NCBI GenBank assembly: GCA_029259055.1
Contig: JAPDJP010000009.1
Span: forward strand, 1-47,476
Length of the DNA stretch: 47,476 bases
Source: Thermoplasmatota archaeon
Lineage (GTDB): Archaea; Thermoplasmatota; E2; UBA202; JdFR-43
Reading direction: 5' to 3'
Made by a program: the position numbers and the translations under genes. Numbering within the stretch: position 1 is the first letter of the stretch; every line of letters starts with the position of its first letter. Under the pieces are notes generated by a model. The model ran no database searches. It saw only the letters and a program-made list of their open reading frames with translations, and was not told the origin of the DNA. Of this stretch, positions 33,539-43,073 are shown in pieces.

Positions 33539-34909
33539 TTATCTACTCATATCCATAGAAAGAACTCTCCTCATTTCTTCTGCACAACCTCTCATTTCAT
33601 CTCCTTTGGCTCTCTTAACTTCGGGCTCTAAAACAGGCGTGTTACGGTGACAGCAAGGACATTCTTCAAGCATTCTAACCTCATCTCCAGATATGATGAA
33701 ACCTGGATAACTCAACGCCAAACCATCTAAGAAAGCAAATCTTCCTTTCTCTCCATAAGCAACTGGCTCACCATTCTCATCGATTACCATCGCATGATAA
33801 TATGTTGTTGGAACATGCAAATAATGACCTTCTGGACAATGAACCATCCACCCATTTCCTTCAACCATTCCATACAAATCCAAACAATATTCTGGAGGTA
33901 TGCCAAGCACTTCTTCAACCATTTTTCTGAATTCTTCTACTGGCATCCTCTTATCTTCATATATTTTCCATCCTCCTCCCGTTGCCACAGCCCCATTTTC
34001 TCCAAAATCAAATGTTTCTCCACTTTTCTTTAACTCTTCCATAACAAAATATAAAATGAATGGCGCCCCCACCATGGCTATTTTATTTTTCTGTTTATGT
34101 TGTTCTTTAAGCCATTTTACTATCCTATTGATCATTTTCCTATTCTCTCTTTGCATTGCATATCTAACTATTTTTCCCTTTAAATTATCTTGCATTGCAG
34201 CTTGTATTATATCTGCTGTTATTTCTCTATCTATAGCAACTTCAACATTTTTTATTACATCAAAATACACGCTACATACTTTTCCAGCAAAAACATTTGT
34301 TTTAAATGGATTTGGCATTAATAAATAGCCGTTTATATCATATTCCCAAAATGGATAAATCATTGTTACAACTGATTTTGCAATACCATATTCGGAATTG
34401 TAAAATGTTCTTTTATCTCTTGGAATAAAGGTATGCCTACCGCTTGTCCCACTACTATAAGATATTACTAAACCCGCGTCATTGAATTTTTTTATTATAT
34501 CATCATATGAATCATTTTTCCTTATAACTATGTTGGGCAATTCTCCTGTATAAATTGTTGCAAGCCACATTGCAAATTCTTTACCAGCAGGATATGTCTT
34601 ATAGAATTTATCTGGAATTAATGGAATCTTAACAAAATCATCTATACTTTTTATATCATCTGGTCTAACATCATTTTCTTTGCAAAATTTCCTATAAAAG
34701 GAATTATTTTCGTAATGGTGTTTAAAAGCATATTTTATGGCTTTATATTTATATTCATCTGCCTCCTTTTTTGGAACATCAAAAATATTTAATGGCTTGT
34801 ACAAAGCTTCTTCTGATGGTAAAAGAGAGGCAGGAATGTACTTTTTTAATCTTTCGTTTAATTTTTTTATATATTCTTTAAATTCTATCATTGTACCAAA
34901 TTTTTTCAT
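33539..34909 (-). CDS. LuxE/PaaK-like acyl-adenylating enzyme
   Basis: A 456-residue member of the adenylate-forming superfamily, closest to acyl-protein synthetase LuxE and phenylacetate-CoA ligase. YKAIKYAFKHHYENNSFYRK is the typical opening. The phosphate loop is LVISYSSGTSGRHTFIPRDK, a mid block is MVGAPFILYFVMEELKKSG, and LDLYGMVEGNGWMVHCPEGH precedes a C-terminal CPCCH metal-site candidate. It presumably activates a carboxylate with ATP; whether it transfers to CoA, protein or something else is unknown. It is followed one base later by the transglutaminase-like gene. An ATG six codons downstream is an alternative start. Confidence 0.82.
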   Translation of the reverse strand: MKKFGTMIEFKEYIKKLNERLKKYIPASLLPSEEALYKPLNIFDVPKKEADEYKYKAIKYAFKHHYENNSFYRKFCKENDVRPDDIKSIDDFVKIPLIPDKFYKTYPAGKEFAMWLATIYTGELPNIVIRKNDSYDDIIKKFNDAGLVISYSSGTSGRHTFIPRDKRTFYNSEYGIAKSVVTMIYPFWEYDINGYLLMPNPFKTNVFAGKVCSVYFDVIKNVEVAIDREITADIIQAAMQDNLKGKIVRYAMQRENRKMINRIVKWLKEQHKQKNKIAMVGAPFILYFVMEELKKSGETFDFGENGAVATGGGWKIYEDKRMPVEEFRKMVEEVLGIPPEYCLDLYGMVEGNGWMVHCPEGHYLHVPTTYYHAMVIDENGEPVAYGEKGRFAFLDGLALSYPGFIISGDEVRMLEECPCCHRNTPVLEPEVKRAKGDEMRGCAEEMRRVLSMDMSR

Positions 34910-34988
34910 TTCTTATATCGTTTATTTAAACAATACTTTAGAGATATTAAAAATTTTTTGAACTAAATTTCTCAACTATTATAACAAG

Positions 34989-34998
34989 ATATATAAAA
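34989..34998 (+). promoter_or_regulatory. TATA box for the Sm-like gene
   Basis: ATATATAAAA is centred 25 bp before ATG 35018. This supports a leaderless transcript and decides the start of the Sm-like gene, which the ORF track places 15 bases earlier. Confidence 0.55.
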
Positions 34999-35017
34999 TG
35001 GAATGATATTCACTTTT

Positions 35018-35233
35018 ATGGTATTACCTTTAGATTTACTGGAAGTCAGTTTAAACAGGGATGTTTCGTTACTTCTTAAAGATGGAAGAATTTTAAATGG
35101 TAAATTGGTTGGATATGACCAGCATATGAACTTAGTTTTAGATGATGCGAGAGAGGAAAAGGAAAATGAAGAGAGAAGATTGGGAAGAATTGTTGTTAGA
35201 GGAAGTAATATTGTAAGTATTGCCTTAATATAA
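35018..35233 (+). CDS. Sm-like archaeal RNA-binding protein
   Basis: A 71-residue LSm protein. Sm1 reads NRDVSLLLKDGRILNGKLVG then YDQHMNLVLDDA, with the RNA-binding DQHMN. Sm2 reads LGRIVVRGSNIVSIAL. Such proteins form heptameric rings that bind U-rich RNA. The start MVLPLDLLEVSLNRDV at 35018 is chosen because it gives the usual N-terminus and correct TATA spacing. eS17 and riboflavin genes follow on the same strand. Confidence 0.93.
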   Translation: MVLPLDLLEVSLNRDVSLLLKDGRILNGKLVGYDQHMNLVLDDAREEKENEERRLGRIVVRGSNIVSIALI

Positions 35234-35269
35234 TGGCAGTAAAACTTTTTTATATAAAAAATATATTTC

Positions 35270-35497
35270 ATGCAAGGTGATTCCTTGGGAAATGTGAAGC
35301 CAGCGTTTGTAAAAAGGATAGCATTAGAATTGATTCAGAAATTTCCAGACGAATTTACAGATGACTTCGAAAAGAACAAAATGTTAATAGAAAAGTTAAC
35401 AACAATAAGCACAAAAAATGTCAGAAATAGAGTGGCTGGCTATATTACAAGGCTAATGGAAGACAGGAAAAAATTGGAAAATGAAGAAGAAAGTTGA
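35270..35497 (+). CDS. rps17e: 30S ribosomal protein eS17
   Basis: An eS17 protein of up to 75 residues. GNVKPAFVKRIALELIQKFP then DEFTDDFEKNKMLIEKLT and NVRNRVAGYITRLMEDRKK follow the family closely. Family members usually begin MGN(I/V)xxxFVKRIA, and a TTG at 35285 would give exactly that with an AAGGTGAT ribosome-binding match just before it. ATG 35270 gives five extra residues. A TATA element TTTTTATATAAA lies at about 35246-35257. The 3' end overlaps ribB by 17 bp. Confidence 0.93.
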   Translation: MQGDSLGNVKPAFVKRIALELIQKFPDEFTDDFEKNKMLIEKLTTISTKNVRNRVAGYITRLMEDRKKLENEEES

Positions 35498-36166
35498 AAA
35501 AGCTTTAGAAGCATTAAAAAAGGGCAATTTTGTTTTAGTTTATGATGCTGATGGGAGGGAAGAAGAGACGGATTTTATGATTGCGGGAGAATTTGTTAAT
35601 AGTCAATCTATTTATAAAATGAGGATGGACGGAGGAGGTTTAATTTTTATAATGTTAAAATATGAATTTGCTGAAAAACTCGGCTTACCATATATGGCAG
35701 ATGTCATTTATAAATGTGGAAATAAATGGCCAGTTTTTAAGGAGTTAATTCCAAATGATATTCCATATGATACAAAATCATCCTTCTCACTAACCATAAA
35801 CCATAGAAAAACATTTACAGGGATAAGAGATGTTGACCGAGCTCTAACAATTTCTGAATTTGCCAAACTAATAAAGGAAATCAAAGAAATGGAAAATGAG
35901 AAAGCTCAGAGAATATTTGGACAAAGATTTAGGAGCCCGGGGCACGTGCCCATTTGTATTGCGGTAAAAAACTTGTTGAGGGAAAGGAAGGGACATACAG
36001 AATTGGGTATTGCGCTGGCGGAAATGGCGGGCATTACGCCTGTTATGGCAGGTTGCGAAATGCTTGATTTGGACGTGAGCTTGGAAAAGAAAAAGGCGAT
36101 GAAATACGCGGAGGAAAACGGTTTTATATTCCTCGAAGGTTGTGAAATCTTGGAAGCGTGGGAAAA

Positions 36167-36179
<13 letters not shown>
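35481..36179 (+). CDS. ribB: 3,4-dihydroxy-2-butanone-4-phosphate synthase
   Basis: RibB converts ribulose 5-phosphate to the four-carbon riboflavin precursor and formate. The 232-residue protein has the acidic active-site loop YDADGREEETDFMIAGEFV, the block TFTGIRDVDRALTISEFA, RFRSPGHVPI and GHTELGIALAEMAGITPVMA. There is no fused GTP cyclohydrolase II, as usual in archaea. It overlaps eS17 upstream and ribL downstream, so it is the first riboflavin gene of a coupled run. Its substrate is made by rpiA, also in this window. Confidence 0.95.
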
Positions 36180-37058
<879 letters not shown>

Positions 37059-37102
37059 TTCATTAACGCAACATTTTTTAACCAAAATTTAATAATTTTT
37101 TT

Positions 37103-37576
37103 ATGAAAAAAGTCTTTGTTTTAATGGCTATATCGTTAATCATCCCTTTTATTATACCATGTGAGGAAGCAAAGGAAGAAAATAAAATAACTTTTGCTGA
37201 GTTCAAAGAAATGGCAAAGGATATGCCATATAGCAAAATTTTGATTAAAAATATGGAGAAATTTGGGTTGCAGGATAACGATGAAGGCTTTATAATAAAA
37301 TTTATTGCTGGAATGATTACTCAGGGAAATGGTTATGCCTATCCAACAACATTCCGTTTCTCTTTCTTTTCGCTTTTGCCAGTAATATGGTATTATACCG
37401 ATGGCTCCACAGAATTCTATACTTTTATGGGAAAAGAAGTATATGGAGGAAGTCAAATAGGAGCAGCTCTGATATATCCCATCGGTATGTGGATTGCTCC
37501 CCGTCTATTTCAACAACCAGGAAACATATTTGGAATAGGAATAGTTGCTATTGCAGTTATTTATCCAGTTACCTAA
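37103..37576 (+). CDS. Small secreted or membrane protein of unknown function
   Basis: A 157-residue protein with signal peptide MKKVFVLMAISLIIPFIIPC; the Cys at position 20 could be lipidated but the lipobox is weak. A charged helical segment follows (ITFAEFKEMAKDMPYSKILI). The second half is glycine/tyrosine-rich with two hydrophobic stretches (GGSQIGAALIYPIGMWIAPR; NIFGIGIVAIAVIYPVT). I recognise no family. Its stop overlaps the end of a dead rhodanese gene on the other strand. Confidence 0.6.
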   Translation: MKKVFVLMAISLIIPFIIPCEEAKEENKITFAEFKEMAKDMPYSKILIKNMEKFGLQDNDEGFIIKFIAGMITQGNGYAYPTTFRFSFFSLLPVIWYYTDGSTEFYTFMGKEVYGGSQIGAALIYPIGMWIAPRLFQQPGNIFGIGIVAIAVIYPVT

Positions 37577-37800
37577 CAGTAGGCAGTCCTTGGGCTTTCC
37601 ATTCGATTATTCCTTATTGTAAATTTTCCCATTAAATCCATTATTTGCTAATATTTTTGATGCAATAAAGCTTCTATGACCACCCCTACAATATAGATTA
37701 TTTCTTTCCCCTCGAATAGTTTCATAAACAATTTGATTTGTAATAAAATTGGCTTATCATAAATATGTGGAATGCTATTCTCTCATTAAAATATTCTGGG
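37569..37800 (-). pseudogene. Decayed rhodanese-domain protein
   Basis: The gap of about 335 bp before uL16 contains the remains of a minus-strand rhodanese. One frame reads LYCRGGHRSFIASKILANNG then FNGKIYN, matching the active-site loop and following helix of single-domain rhodaneses. Another frame supplies the end GIIEWKAQGLPTVR and a stop at 37569. Upstream, PEYFNERI and KLFMKLFEGKEIIY in yet another frame fit the earlier part. Several frame changes and an in-frame stop show loss of function. The 5' limit is uncertain. Confidence 0.6.
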
Positions 37801-37883
37801 AAATGTTCTTACATGGATAGGAATTTAGCATCGTTATCAACACAATTGCCGATGCTTTCATATAAAATTAACGATGGTAAAGA

Positions 37884-37892
37884 TTTTATATA
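37884..37892 (+). promoter_or_regulatory. TATA box for uL16
   Basis: TTTTATATA-type sequence centred about 24 bp before ATG 37912, fitting a leaderless mRNA for the ribosomal protein gene. Confidence 0.5.
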
Positions 37893-37911
37893 ATAATGCT
37901 TATCTATCCTC

Positions 37912-38424
37912 ATGGCAAGAAAACCAGCAAGGATGTATAGGGATATAAAGGGCAGAGTAACAACTAGAAAGGAATATATTGGAGGAGTTCCAAATCCACG
38001 TATTACACAATTCGATTTAGGGAATTTAACAGCTGATTTTCCTGTAGAAATTACTCTCATTGCCAAAGAAAAATGCAATATCCTGCATAGAGCTTTGGAA
38101 GCAGCTCGTGTCGCCGCCAACCGTTATATAATGAAAAAAGCTGGAAAAATGAATTATAGGCTTAAAATAAGGGTTTATCCACATGCTGTTGTCAGGGAAA
38201 ATAAGCAAGCAACTGGAGCGGGAGCGGATAGAGTTTCTCAGGGAATGAGAAAAGCATATGGTAAACCAGTTGGAACAGCTGCTAGAGTTAAAGAGGGGCA
38301 AAAGCTAATTAGCATATGGACAACTCCAGAAAATGTTGAACATGCAAAATTAGCTTTAAAAAGGGCAATTGCAAAATTACCTACTCCATGTAGAATAGAG
38401 GTTTTGCAAAAAGAGGCATGCTGA
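37912..38424 (+). CDS. rpl10e: 50S ribosomal protein uL16 (archaeal L10e)
   Basis: A 170-residue uL16 protein, which contacts tRNA near the peptidyl transferase centre. [20 protein letters not shown] is the archaeal N-terminus. [40 protein letters not shown] and [20 protein letters not shown] are conserved blocks. It is slightly longer than bacterial L16, as expected for the archaeal form. The downstream membrane protein ATG overlaps its end by seven bases. Confidence 0.96.
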   Translation: MARKPARMYRDIKGRVTTRKEYIGGVPNPRITQFDLGNLTADFPVEITLIAKEKCNILHRALEAARVAANRYIMKKAGKMNYRLKIRVYPHAVVRENKQATGAGADRVSQGMRKAYGKPVGTAARVKEGQKLISIWTTPENVEHAKLALKRAIAKLPTPCRIEVLQKEAC

Positions 38425-38852
38425 AAATACCCCAGTATGAAATATTATATTTTAGGGAGAAAGTTAATAAAGAAAAGATAAAACTGGCTAAAAAAGATTT
38501 GCCAAAGAAAAGGGAGATTTTAGTGCTTTTAATAGTTATTTTTGCTGGGATAGTACAAACAATTTGGGAGGATTTTTATTTGATAAGTTTGATTGCTGTT
38601 GCTGGAGGAATAGCTTCCCTTTTTGGTAATAACATTCCATCAGAATGGGCACTGGGTAGCAGGGGAATATATTTACCATGGCGTTTTATTTCATGGCATG
38701 AAATAAATAACTCTTTCGAAGTAGAAGAAAGAAAATATGGTTTTCTCTTTAGGGCTAAAAAATTTTATAAAGGGAATATCTACCTTATCACAAATAACAA
38801 ACAAAAAGTAAGACAGATTATAAGGAATTATGTGGTAAATTTTTTTATATGA
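38418..38852 (+). CDS. Small membrane protein, possibly PH-like domain
   Basis: A 144-residue protein. A basic cytoplasmic N-terminus (about 30 residues) is followed by two membrane segments ([36 protein letters not shown]). The C-terminal part [20 protein letters not shown] then [18 protein letters not shown] resembles the short beta-rich domain of DUF5673/YdbT-like proteins, in which a bulky membrane hairpin precedes a PH-like fold. Family assignment is tentative. The start overlaps uL16, so it is probably cotranslated with it. Confidence 0.6.
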   Translation: MLKIPQYEILYFREKVNKEKIKLAKKDLPKKREILVLLIVIFAGIVQTIWEDFYLISLIAVAGGIASLFGNNIPSEWALGSRGIYLPWRFISWHEINNSFEVEERKYGFLFRAKKFYKGNIYLITNNKQKVRQIIRNYVVNFFI

Positions 38853-38876
38853 TTACTTATTACAATTGTGCTGGAA

Positions 38877-39182
38877 ATGAATCTATTAGAAAAATTAAAA
38901 GGGGAAATAGATGTCATGCAGAGGCATTTACAAATTTTGCAGATAGTTATACAAAAGGGACCCATCGGAATAATAAAATTATCTGAAATAACAGGATTTC
39001 CTCCACATAAGGTAAGATACTCTTTAAGGATTTTGGAAAGTAATGGACTTATTAAGCCATCAACAAATGGAGCCATTGTAACAGAAAAGACAGAAGAATT
39101 TATTAATGACTTTAGAAATATATTAAATGAGCTGATCGGGAGACTCCAAGAGTTGGAAAATGCTTTAAATGTGCCGCGGTAG
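38877..39182 (+). CDS. Winged-helix transcriptional regulator, 3' end inside tRNA-Phe
   Basis: A 101-residue archaeal winged-helix protein. GPIGIIKLSEITGFPPHKVR then YSLRILESNGLIKPSTNG is the HTH and wing. A C-terminal helix (EFINDFRNILNELIGRLQEL) is probably a dimerisation coil. Its last codons (Val-Pro-Arg-stop) lie inside the 5' acceptor stem of tRNA-Phe: the TAG at 39180-39182 is tRNA positions 8-10. The ORF track starts at GTG 38868; ATG 38877 fits better with the TATA-like TTTTTTATAT at 38841. Its target is unknown. Confidence 0.75.
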   Translation: MNLLEKLKGEIDVMQRHLQILQIVIQKGPIGIIKLSEITGFPPHKVRYSLRILESNGLIKPSTNGAIVTEKTEEFINDFRNILNELIGRLQELENALNVPR

Positions 39183-39246
39183 CTCAGTTTGGGAGAGCGT
39201 GCGGCTGAAGACCGCAAGGTCGAGGGTTCGAACCCCTCCCGCGGCA
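39173..39246 (+). tRNA. tRNA-Phe (GAA)
   Basis: A complete 74-base cloverleaf. The acceptor stem GCCGCGG pairs with CCGCGGC, the D stem is GCTC/GAGC, the anticodon stem TGCGG/CCGCA with loop CTGAAGA gives anticodon GAA, and the T arm GAGGG-TTCGAAC-CCCTC is followed by discriminator A. There is no intron and no encoded CCA. The stems are very GC-rich, in keeping with a thermophile. The 5' ten bases are also the end of the upstream wHTH coding region, so the tRNA promoter must lie within that gene. Confidence 0.97.
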
Positions 39247-39251
39247 TTTTT

Positions 39252-39914
39252 ATGAATGAAAAAAATATTTTATTAAAGCTCTCCTTTGCTGATTCTTTTA
39301 CTATTATAAATGGTATTTTTGGTTTACTTTCGATTTTTTTTGCTATACATGAAAAAATGGAAATTGCTTTCACGCTTATTTTACTTGCTGTACTCGCAGA
39401 TGGAATGGATGGAATTATGGCAAGAAAATATGGAGGATTTTTGGGGAGATATTTAGATGAATTCTCGGACATCGTTTCTTTTTTAATTGCTCCTTGCGTT
39501 TTTTCCTATACATTATATAATATTAGTTTTAATCCATTCTTTTTACTCTCATCATCTATATTCATAATTTTTGGAATGCTTCATTTAGTTTGCTATCATT
39601 TAAGTAAAAAAGATTTTTTTATTGGTCTAACAACACCCGCCTCCGCCATCATTTTAATTTGCCTATCTTCCCTTCAATTTCCTGTAATATTTTTCATGAT
39701 AAGTATGCTGATTCTATCGTTTTTAATGGTATTGAACATTCCTTATCCTAGAATTGAAAAATATTTTGCAATTATAGCATGTATAATCATTTTTCTTGCA
39801 ATAAGCAGGATAAAAATTTTCATTTATTTGCTTCTATTTTCAACATTATTATATATTATCATTGGTCCTTTCTATGTATCGAGGAAAAGATTTAAAAAGG
39901 GTTTATATATATAA
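39252..39914 (+). CDS. CDP-alcohol phosphatidyltransferase (archaetidylserine synthase-like)
   Basis: A 220-residue membrane enzyme. The CDP-alcohol phosphotransferase motif is seen as LADGMDGIMARKYGGFLGRY then LDEFSDIVSF, holding the DG..AR...G...D...D residues. About six membrane segments follow. The layout and the SFLIAPCVFSY block resemble archaeal and bacterial PssA-type enzymes, which attach serine to CDP-archaeol or CDP-diacylglycerol. Other head groups (inositol phosphate, glycerol phosphate) cannot be excluded. The ORF track begins inside tRNA-Phe; ATG 39252, six bases after the tRNA, is the sensible start. Cotranscription with the tRNA is possible. Confidence 0.85.
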   Translation: MNEKNILLKLSFADSFTIINGIFGLLSIFFAIHEKMEIAFTLILLAVLADGMDGIMARKYGGFLGRYLDEFSDIVSFLIAPCVFSYTLYNISFNPFFLLSSSIFIIFGMLHLVCYHLSKKDFFIGLTTPASAIILICLSSLQFPVIFFMISMLILSFLMVLNIPYPRIEKYFAIIACIIIFLAISRIKIFIYLLLFSTLLYIIIGPFYVSRKRFKKGLYI

Positions 39915-39931
39915 TAATTGGAGGGGTAGGG

Positions 39932-40195
39932 ATGCAAAAGGAGGAATTAATACAAATTCATTATTTGATTTTGCAAATAAAAAACGAGTTAGAAAAGATC
40001 TTCAAACTAAATGGTGCATTTGAAGAATATGAAAAACTTGGTGTTTTACCACATCATGTCCACAAATCAAAAAGTGCTCACAAAAAGGCAATTCTAACTC
40101 TTGCAAGAGATTTGGCAAAGGCTTTTTCTTATAATAAACTATCCGAAATGGAAAGAGTTGCAGAAAGATTCGATAGATTTCTTGCAAGGCTATAA
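39932..40195 (+). CDS. UPF0058 family protein
   Basis: An 87-residue helical protein starting MQKEELIQIHYLILQIKNEL, with LGVLPHHVHKSKSAHKKAIL and the C-terminus DLAKAFSYNKLSE. This matches the archaeal UPF0058 family; the HHVHKSKSAH histidines suggest metal binding. The function is unknown. GGAGGGG lies close before the ATG as a ribosome binding site. It starts 17 bases after the phosphatidyltransferase gene on the same strand. Confidence 0.82.
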   Translation: MQKEELIQIHYLILQIKNELEKIFKLNGAFEEYEKLGVLPHHVHKSKSAHKKAILTLARDLAKAFSYNKLSEMERVAERFDRFLARL

Positions 40196-40231
40196 TTAGT
40201 TACATTTAAATAGACAAAAAAACATACCATC

Positions 40232-42229
40232 ATGAAGCAGAGTTTCATTATATTTCTAGCAGTTGCATTAGTTAGTAGTGGAATAATAATTGGGGGAAAA
40301 ACAGAGGATAACAACCTTAATATTGAAGAGATAGGCAACTACTGTATAATAAAAATAGACAATGCAAGCTATATGTACAGGGAAGGCTATCCCATTATTC
40401 CTTACTATGTAAAAACATATGAATTTCCTGCTGGGACAAAAATTAAAGGAATAAATGTTGAAACAAAAGATGTCAGAAAAATTCATTTAAACAAAAAAAT
40501 TGCACCCTCCCCTCCTATTTTGCCTTTAGGAAAGGAGGCAAATGCAAAGGAAGGAGATATTTATAGAAAAGACACTTTTTATCCTGAAAAATGGTATGAT
40601 TATAATATAGGAATGGGGTTGGTGGGGGGAGAAAGAAAAGTAATCGTATCTATTCATTTATATCCTATAAGATATAATGCTTTTAGAAATGAAGTATTAT
40701 TTACTCATTTTAACATAAATATAGATTATGAATTACCTACCCATCCACTTTTCACAGCAGATGAATATGATTTATTGATCATATGCCCTGATGAGTGGAA
40801 GGATGAAGTGGAAGTTCTAAAACAACATAAGGAAAGTTATGGGATAAGAACTTTAATAAAAACAACTGGAGAAATATACACATATCATAAGGGAAAAGAT
40901 AATGCCGAAAAGATAAAATATGCTATCAAATCAGCAATAGAAGATTATGGAATAAAATATGTCTTACTTGTAGGAGATGCTGATAAAATACCAGCCCGTC
41001 TTTCCTATATTCCTTCTGGAAATTATGAAGTTTCTTTCCCAAGCGATTTATACTATGCAGATATTTATTTCCAAGATGGAAGTTTTTGTAGCTGGGATTC
41101 AAATGATAATGGCTTCTTTGGAGAATTTAAGTATAATGGAAGAACAGATGAAGTTGATTTGTATCCAGATGTTGCAATAGGAAGACTTGCATGTAGCAAC
41201 GATAAAGAAGTATCGAATGTAATAAATAAAATTATTACATATGAAACAACAACATATGGTTCTACATGGTTCAGAAACATTTTGGTTTGTGGAGGAGATA
41301 CATTTATACCAAAAGATGGCGATGATTCTGGAATATATGAAGGAGAATACATGAATCAAAGAATATTGAGTGTAATGAGTGATTTCAATGGAATAAAATT
41401 GTGGGCATCTTTGGGAAATTTAAGTGCATCAAATATTAAGAAAGTCATAAACAATGGTGTGGGTTTCATTGATTTTAGCGGACATGGTAATGTTGTTTCA
41501 TGGGCTACTCATCCGCCTCTATCAGATACTTGGATAGGCTTTACTTTATGGGATACCGCACAACTCTCAAACGGTAATAAATTGCCAGTTGTTGTTATCG
41601 ATGCCTGTTCATGTGGAAGATTTGATGAAAGTACTTGTTTTGCCTGGGGATTTGTTCAAAAATCAAATGGCGGTGGTATAGCAAGTTTGGGAGCATCAGG
41701 CATAGCATATGGAATTCCGGGCTATCCTGCAGCTGGCGTCTTGGGATGGATGGAGCTACAGTTTTTCGTTTATTACAGACAGGATGATATTATCGGAAAT
41801 ATATGGCTTAAATCCTTAAATGGATATATAAATACATTTGGTAAAAAACATCTTGAAGATGTGAAAACAGTTGAAGAATGGGCGCTATTTGGTGACCCAA
41901 CGCTTAAAATAGGAGGGTATTCTTCAGAACATGCAGTTGTTTATATTGATAATCCTGTAGAAGGATATCTGTATTTTGCAAATAAGCCAATCATGCCCAC
42001 TCTCTTCGGAAGAACAATTATATTGGGAAAAATAAATGTAGAAGTAACTGCCTATAATGTTGATAAAGTTGAATTTTATGTGGATGACGAATTAAAGCAT
42101 ATAGATGAAGATGAACCGTTTGAATGGCTCTGGGACGAAACTGTATTTGGAAAACATACCATCAAAGTTAAGGGATATGGAGAGGGAGAAGCAGAAGATG
42201 AGATAAGCTTCTTCATATTTAATATATGA
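40232..42229 (+). CDS. Secreted C25 (gingipain-like) peptidase with C-terminal Ig-like domain
   Basis: A 665-residue secreted peptidase. It has a signal peptide (MKQSFIIFLAVALVSSGIII), an N-terminal propeptide-like domain to about residue 175 (EGYPIIPYYVKTYEFPAGTK), and then the C25 catalytic domain. Catalytic His is in DFSGHGNVVSWATHPP and Cys in VVVIDACSCGRFDES. The Ca-type loop CSWDSNDNGFFGEF is shared with the other two paralogues. After ALFGDPTLKIGGY come about 100 residues forming an Ig-like domain (VEVTAYNVDKVEFYVDDELK; GKHTIKVKGYGEG), absent from the other two copies. A TATA-like ACATTTAAATA is 26 bp before the ATG. Confidence 0.9.
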   Translation: MKQSFIIFLAVALVSSGIIIGGKTEDNNLNIEEIGNYCIIKIDNASYMYREGYPIIPYYVKTYEFPAGTKIKGINVETKDVRKIHLNKKIAPSPPILPLGKEANAKEGDIYRKDTFYPEKWYDYNIGMGLVGGERKVIVSIHLYPIRYNAFRNEVLFTHFNINIDYELPTHPLFTADEYDLLIICPDEWKDEVEVLKQHKESYGIRTLIKTTGEIYTYHKGKDNAEKIKYAIKSAIEDYGIKYVLLVGDADKIPARLSYIPSGNYEVSFPSDLYYADIYFQDGSFCSWDSNDNGFFGEFKYNGRTDEVDLYPDVAIGRLACSNDKEVSNVINKIITYETTTYGSTWFRNILVCGGDTFIPKDGDDSGIYEGEYMNQRILSVMSDFNGIKLWASLGNLSASNIKKVINNGVGFIDFSGHGNVVSWATHPPLSDTWIGFTLWDTAQLSNGNKLPVVVIDACSCGRFDESTCFAWGFVQKSNGGGIASLGASGIAYGIPGYPAAGVLGWMELQFFVYYRQDDIIGNIWLKSLNGYINTFGKKHLEDVKTVEEWALFGDPTLKIGGYSSEHAVVYIDNPVEGYLYFANKPIMPTLFGRTIILGKINVEVTAYNVDKVEFYVDDELKHIDEDEPFEWLWDETVFGKHTIKVKGYGEGEAEDEISFFIFNI

Positions 42230-43053
42230 AGATAACTGTAGTTGGCCATACTGCATATGACTACATTTGTATAGTTAATCAGCATCCCCCATTAAACCAC
42301 TCCTCTTATATTACTAAATGGAACAGATTTTATGGCGGGGGCGGAGCAAACATTGCTGTAGGACTGGCAAAACTATTAGGGCAAGCTACTTTATACTCAG
42401 CTATTGGTATAGATGGGAAAAGATATGAGAATTATTTAAAAAGGATTGGTGTAAGCTGTAATTTTTATAGGAGCAAAAAGAGAACAGCGAGAGCTTTCAT
42501 TTTTAATTCGGATAAAGGTCAAAAAATGTATTTTTATTGGGGTGCCTCCCAGGAAATGGATAAAATGCGTGGGATAAAAAGCGATTTGTTGCATATTGCT
42601 CCATGCCATCCTAAATTGGCTATGAAAATGGCAGAAAAAGCAAAATTTTTTGGTTTTGAACCCGGGCAAGATTTAAAAAAGTATGATAAGGAAAGTCTTT
42701 TGTATATAATAGAAAGGGCGGATATTATTTTTTGTAATGAAGTGGAAATGAAATATCTTGAAAAATTTATAAAAGGAAAAAATGTTGTTTTAACACTTGG
42801 AAAAAAGGGGAGCATTTGCAATAAAAAAAGAATACCAGCCATACCAGTAAAAGCTGTCGACCCAACAGGGGCTGGAGATGCTTATAAAGTTGGTTTTTGG
42901 GTGGGATATATAAAGGGATATGATATGGAAAAATGTTGTAAACTGGGAAGCATTTTATCTTCTTTTATTGTCGAAAAATTAGGAGCTCAAAATTTTCCTA
43001 ATTGGAATAAAATAGAAAAAAGATACAAAAAATATTATGGAAAAATTGAATAA
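42226..43053 (+). CDS. PfkB-family carbohydrate/nucleoside kinase
   Basis: A 275-residue sugar kinase of the ribokinase/PfkB family. MKITVVGHTAYDYICIVNQH is the opening, RFYGGGGANIAVGLAKLLGQ is the substrate-side glycine motif, and AVDPTGAGDAYKVGFWVGYI is the C-terminal signature with catalytic Asp. The substrate is not evident; nucleoside, ribose and fructose-phosphate kinases share this fold. Its ATG overlaps the stop of the C25 peptidase gene by four bases, although the peptidase is exported and the kinase is cytoplasmic. Confidence 0.88.
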   Translation: MKITVVGHTAYDYICIVNQHPPLNHSSYITKWNRFYGGGGANIAVGLAKLLGQATLYSAIGIDGKRYENYLKRIGVSCNFYRSKKRTARAFIFNSDKGQKMYFYWGASQEMDKMRGIKSDLLHIAPCHPKLAMKMAEKAKFFGFEPGQDLKKYDKESLLYIIERADIIFCNEVEMKYLEKFIKGKNVVLTLGKKGSICNKKRIPAIPVKAVDPTGAGDAYKVGFWVGYIKGYDMEKCCKLGSILSSFIVEKLGAQNFPNWNKIEKRYKKYYGKIE

Positions 43054-43073
43054 AGGGAAGAGAATTTATGTTC

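Noticed and set aside
38828-39472. Minus-strand 214-residue ORF spanning tRNA-Phe
   Set aside because: It runs antisense to two real genes and the tRNA, with no recognisable domain.
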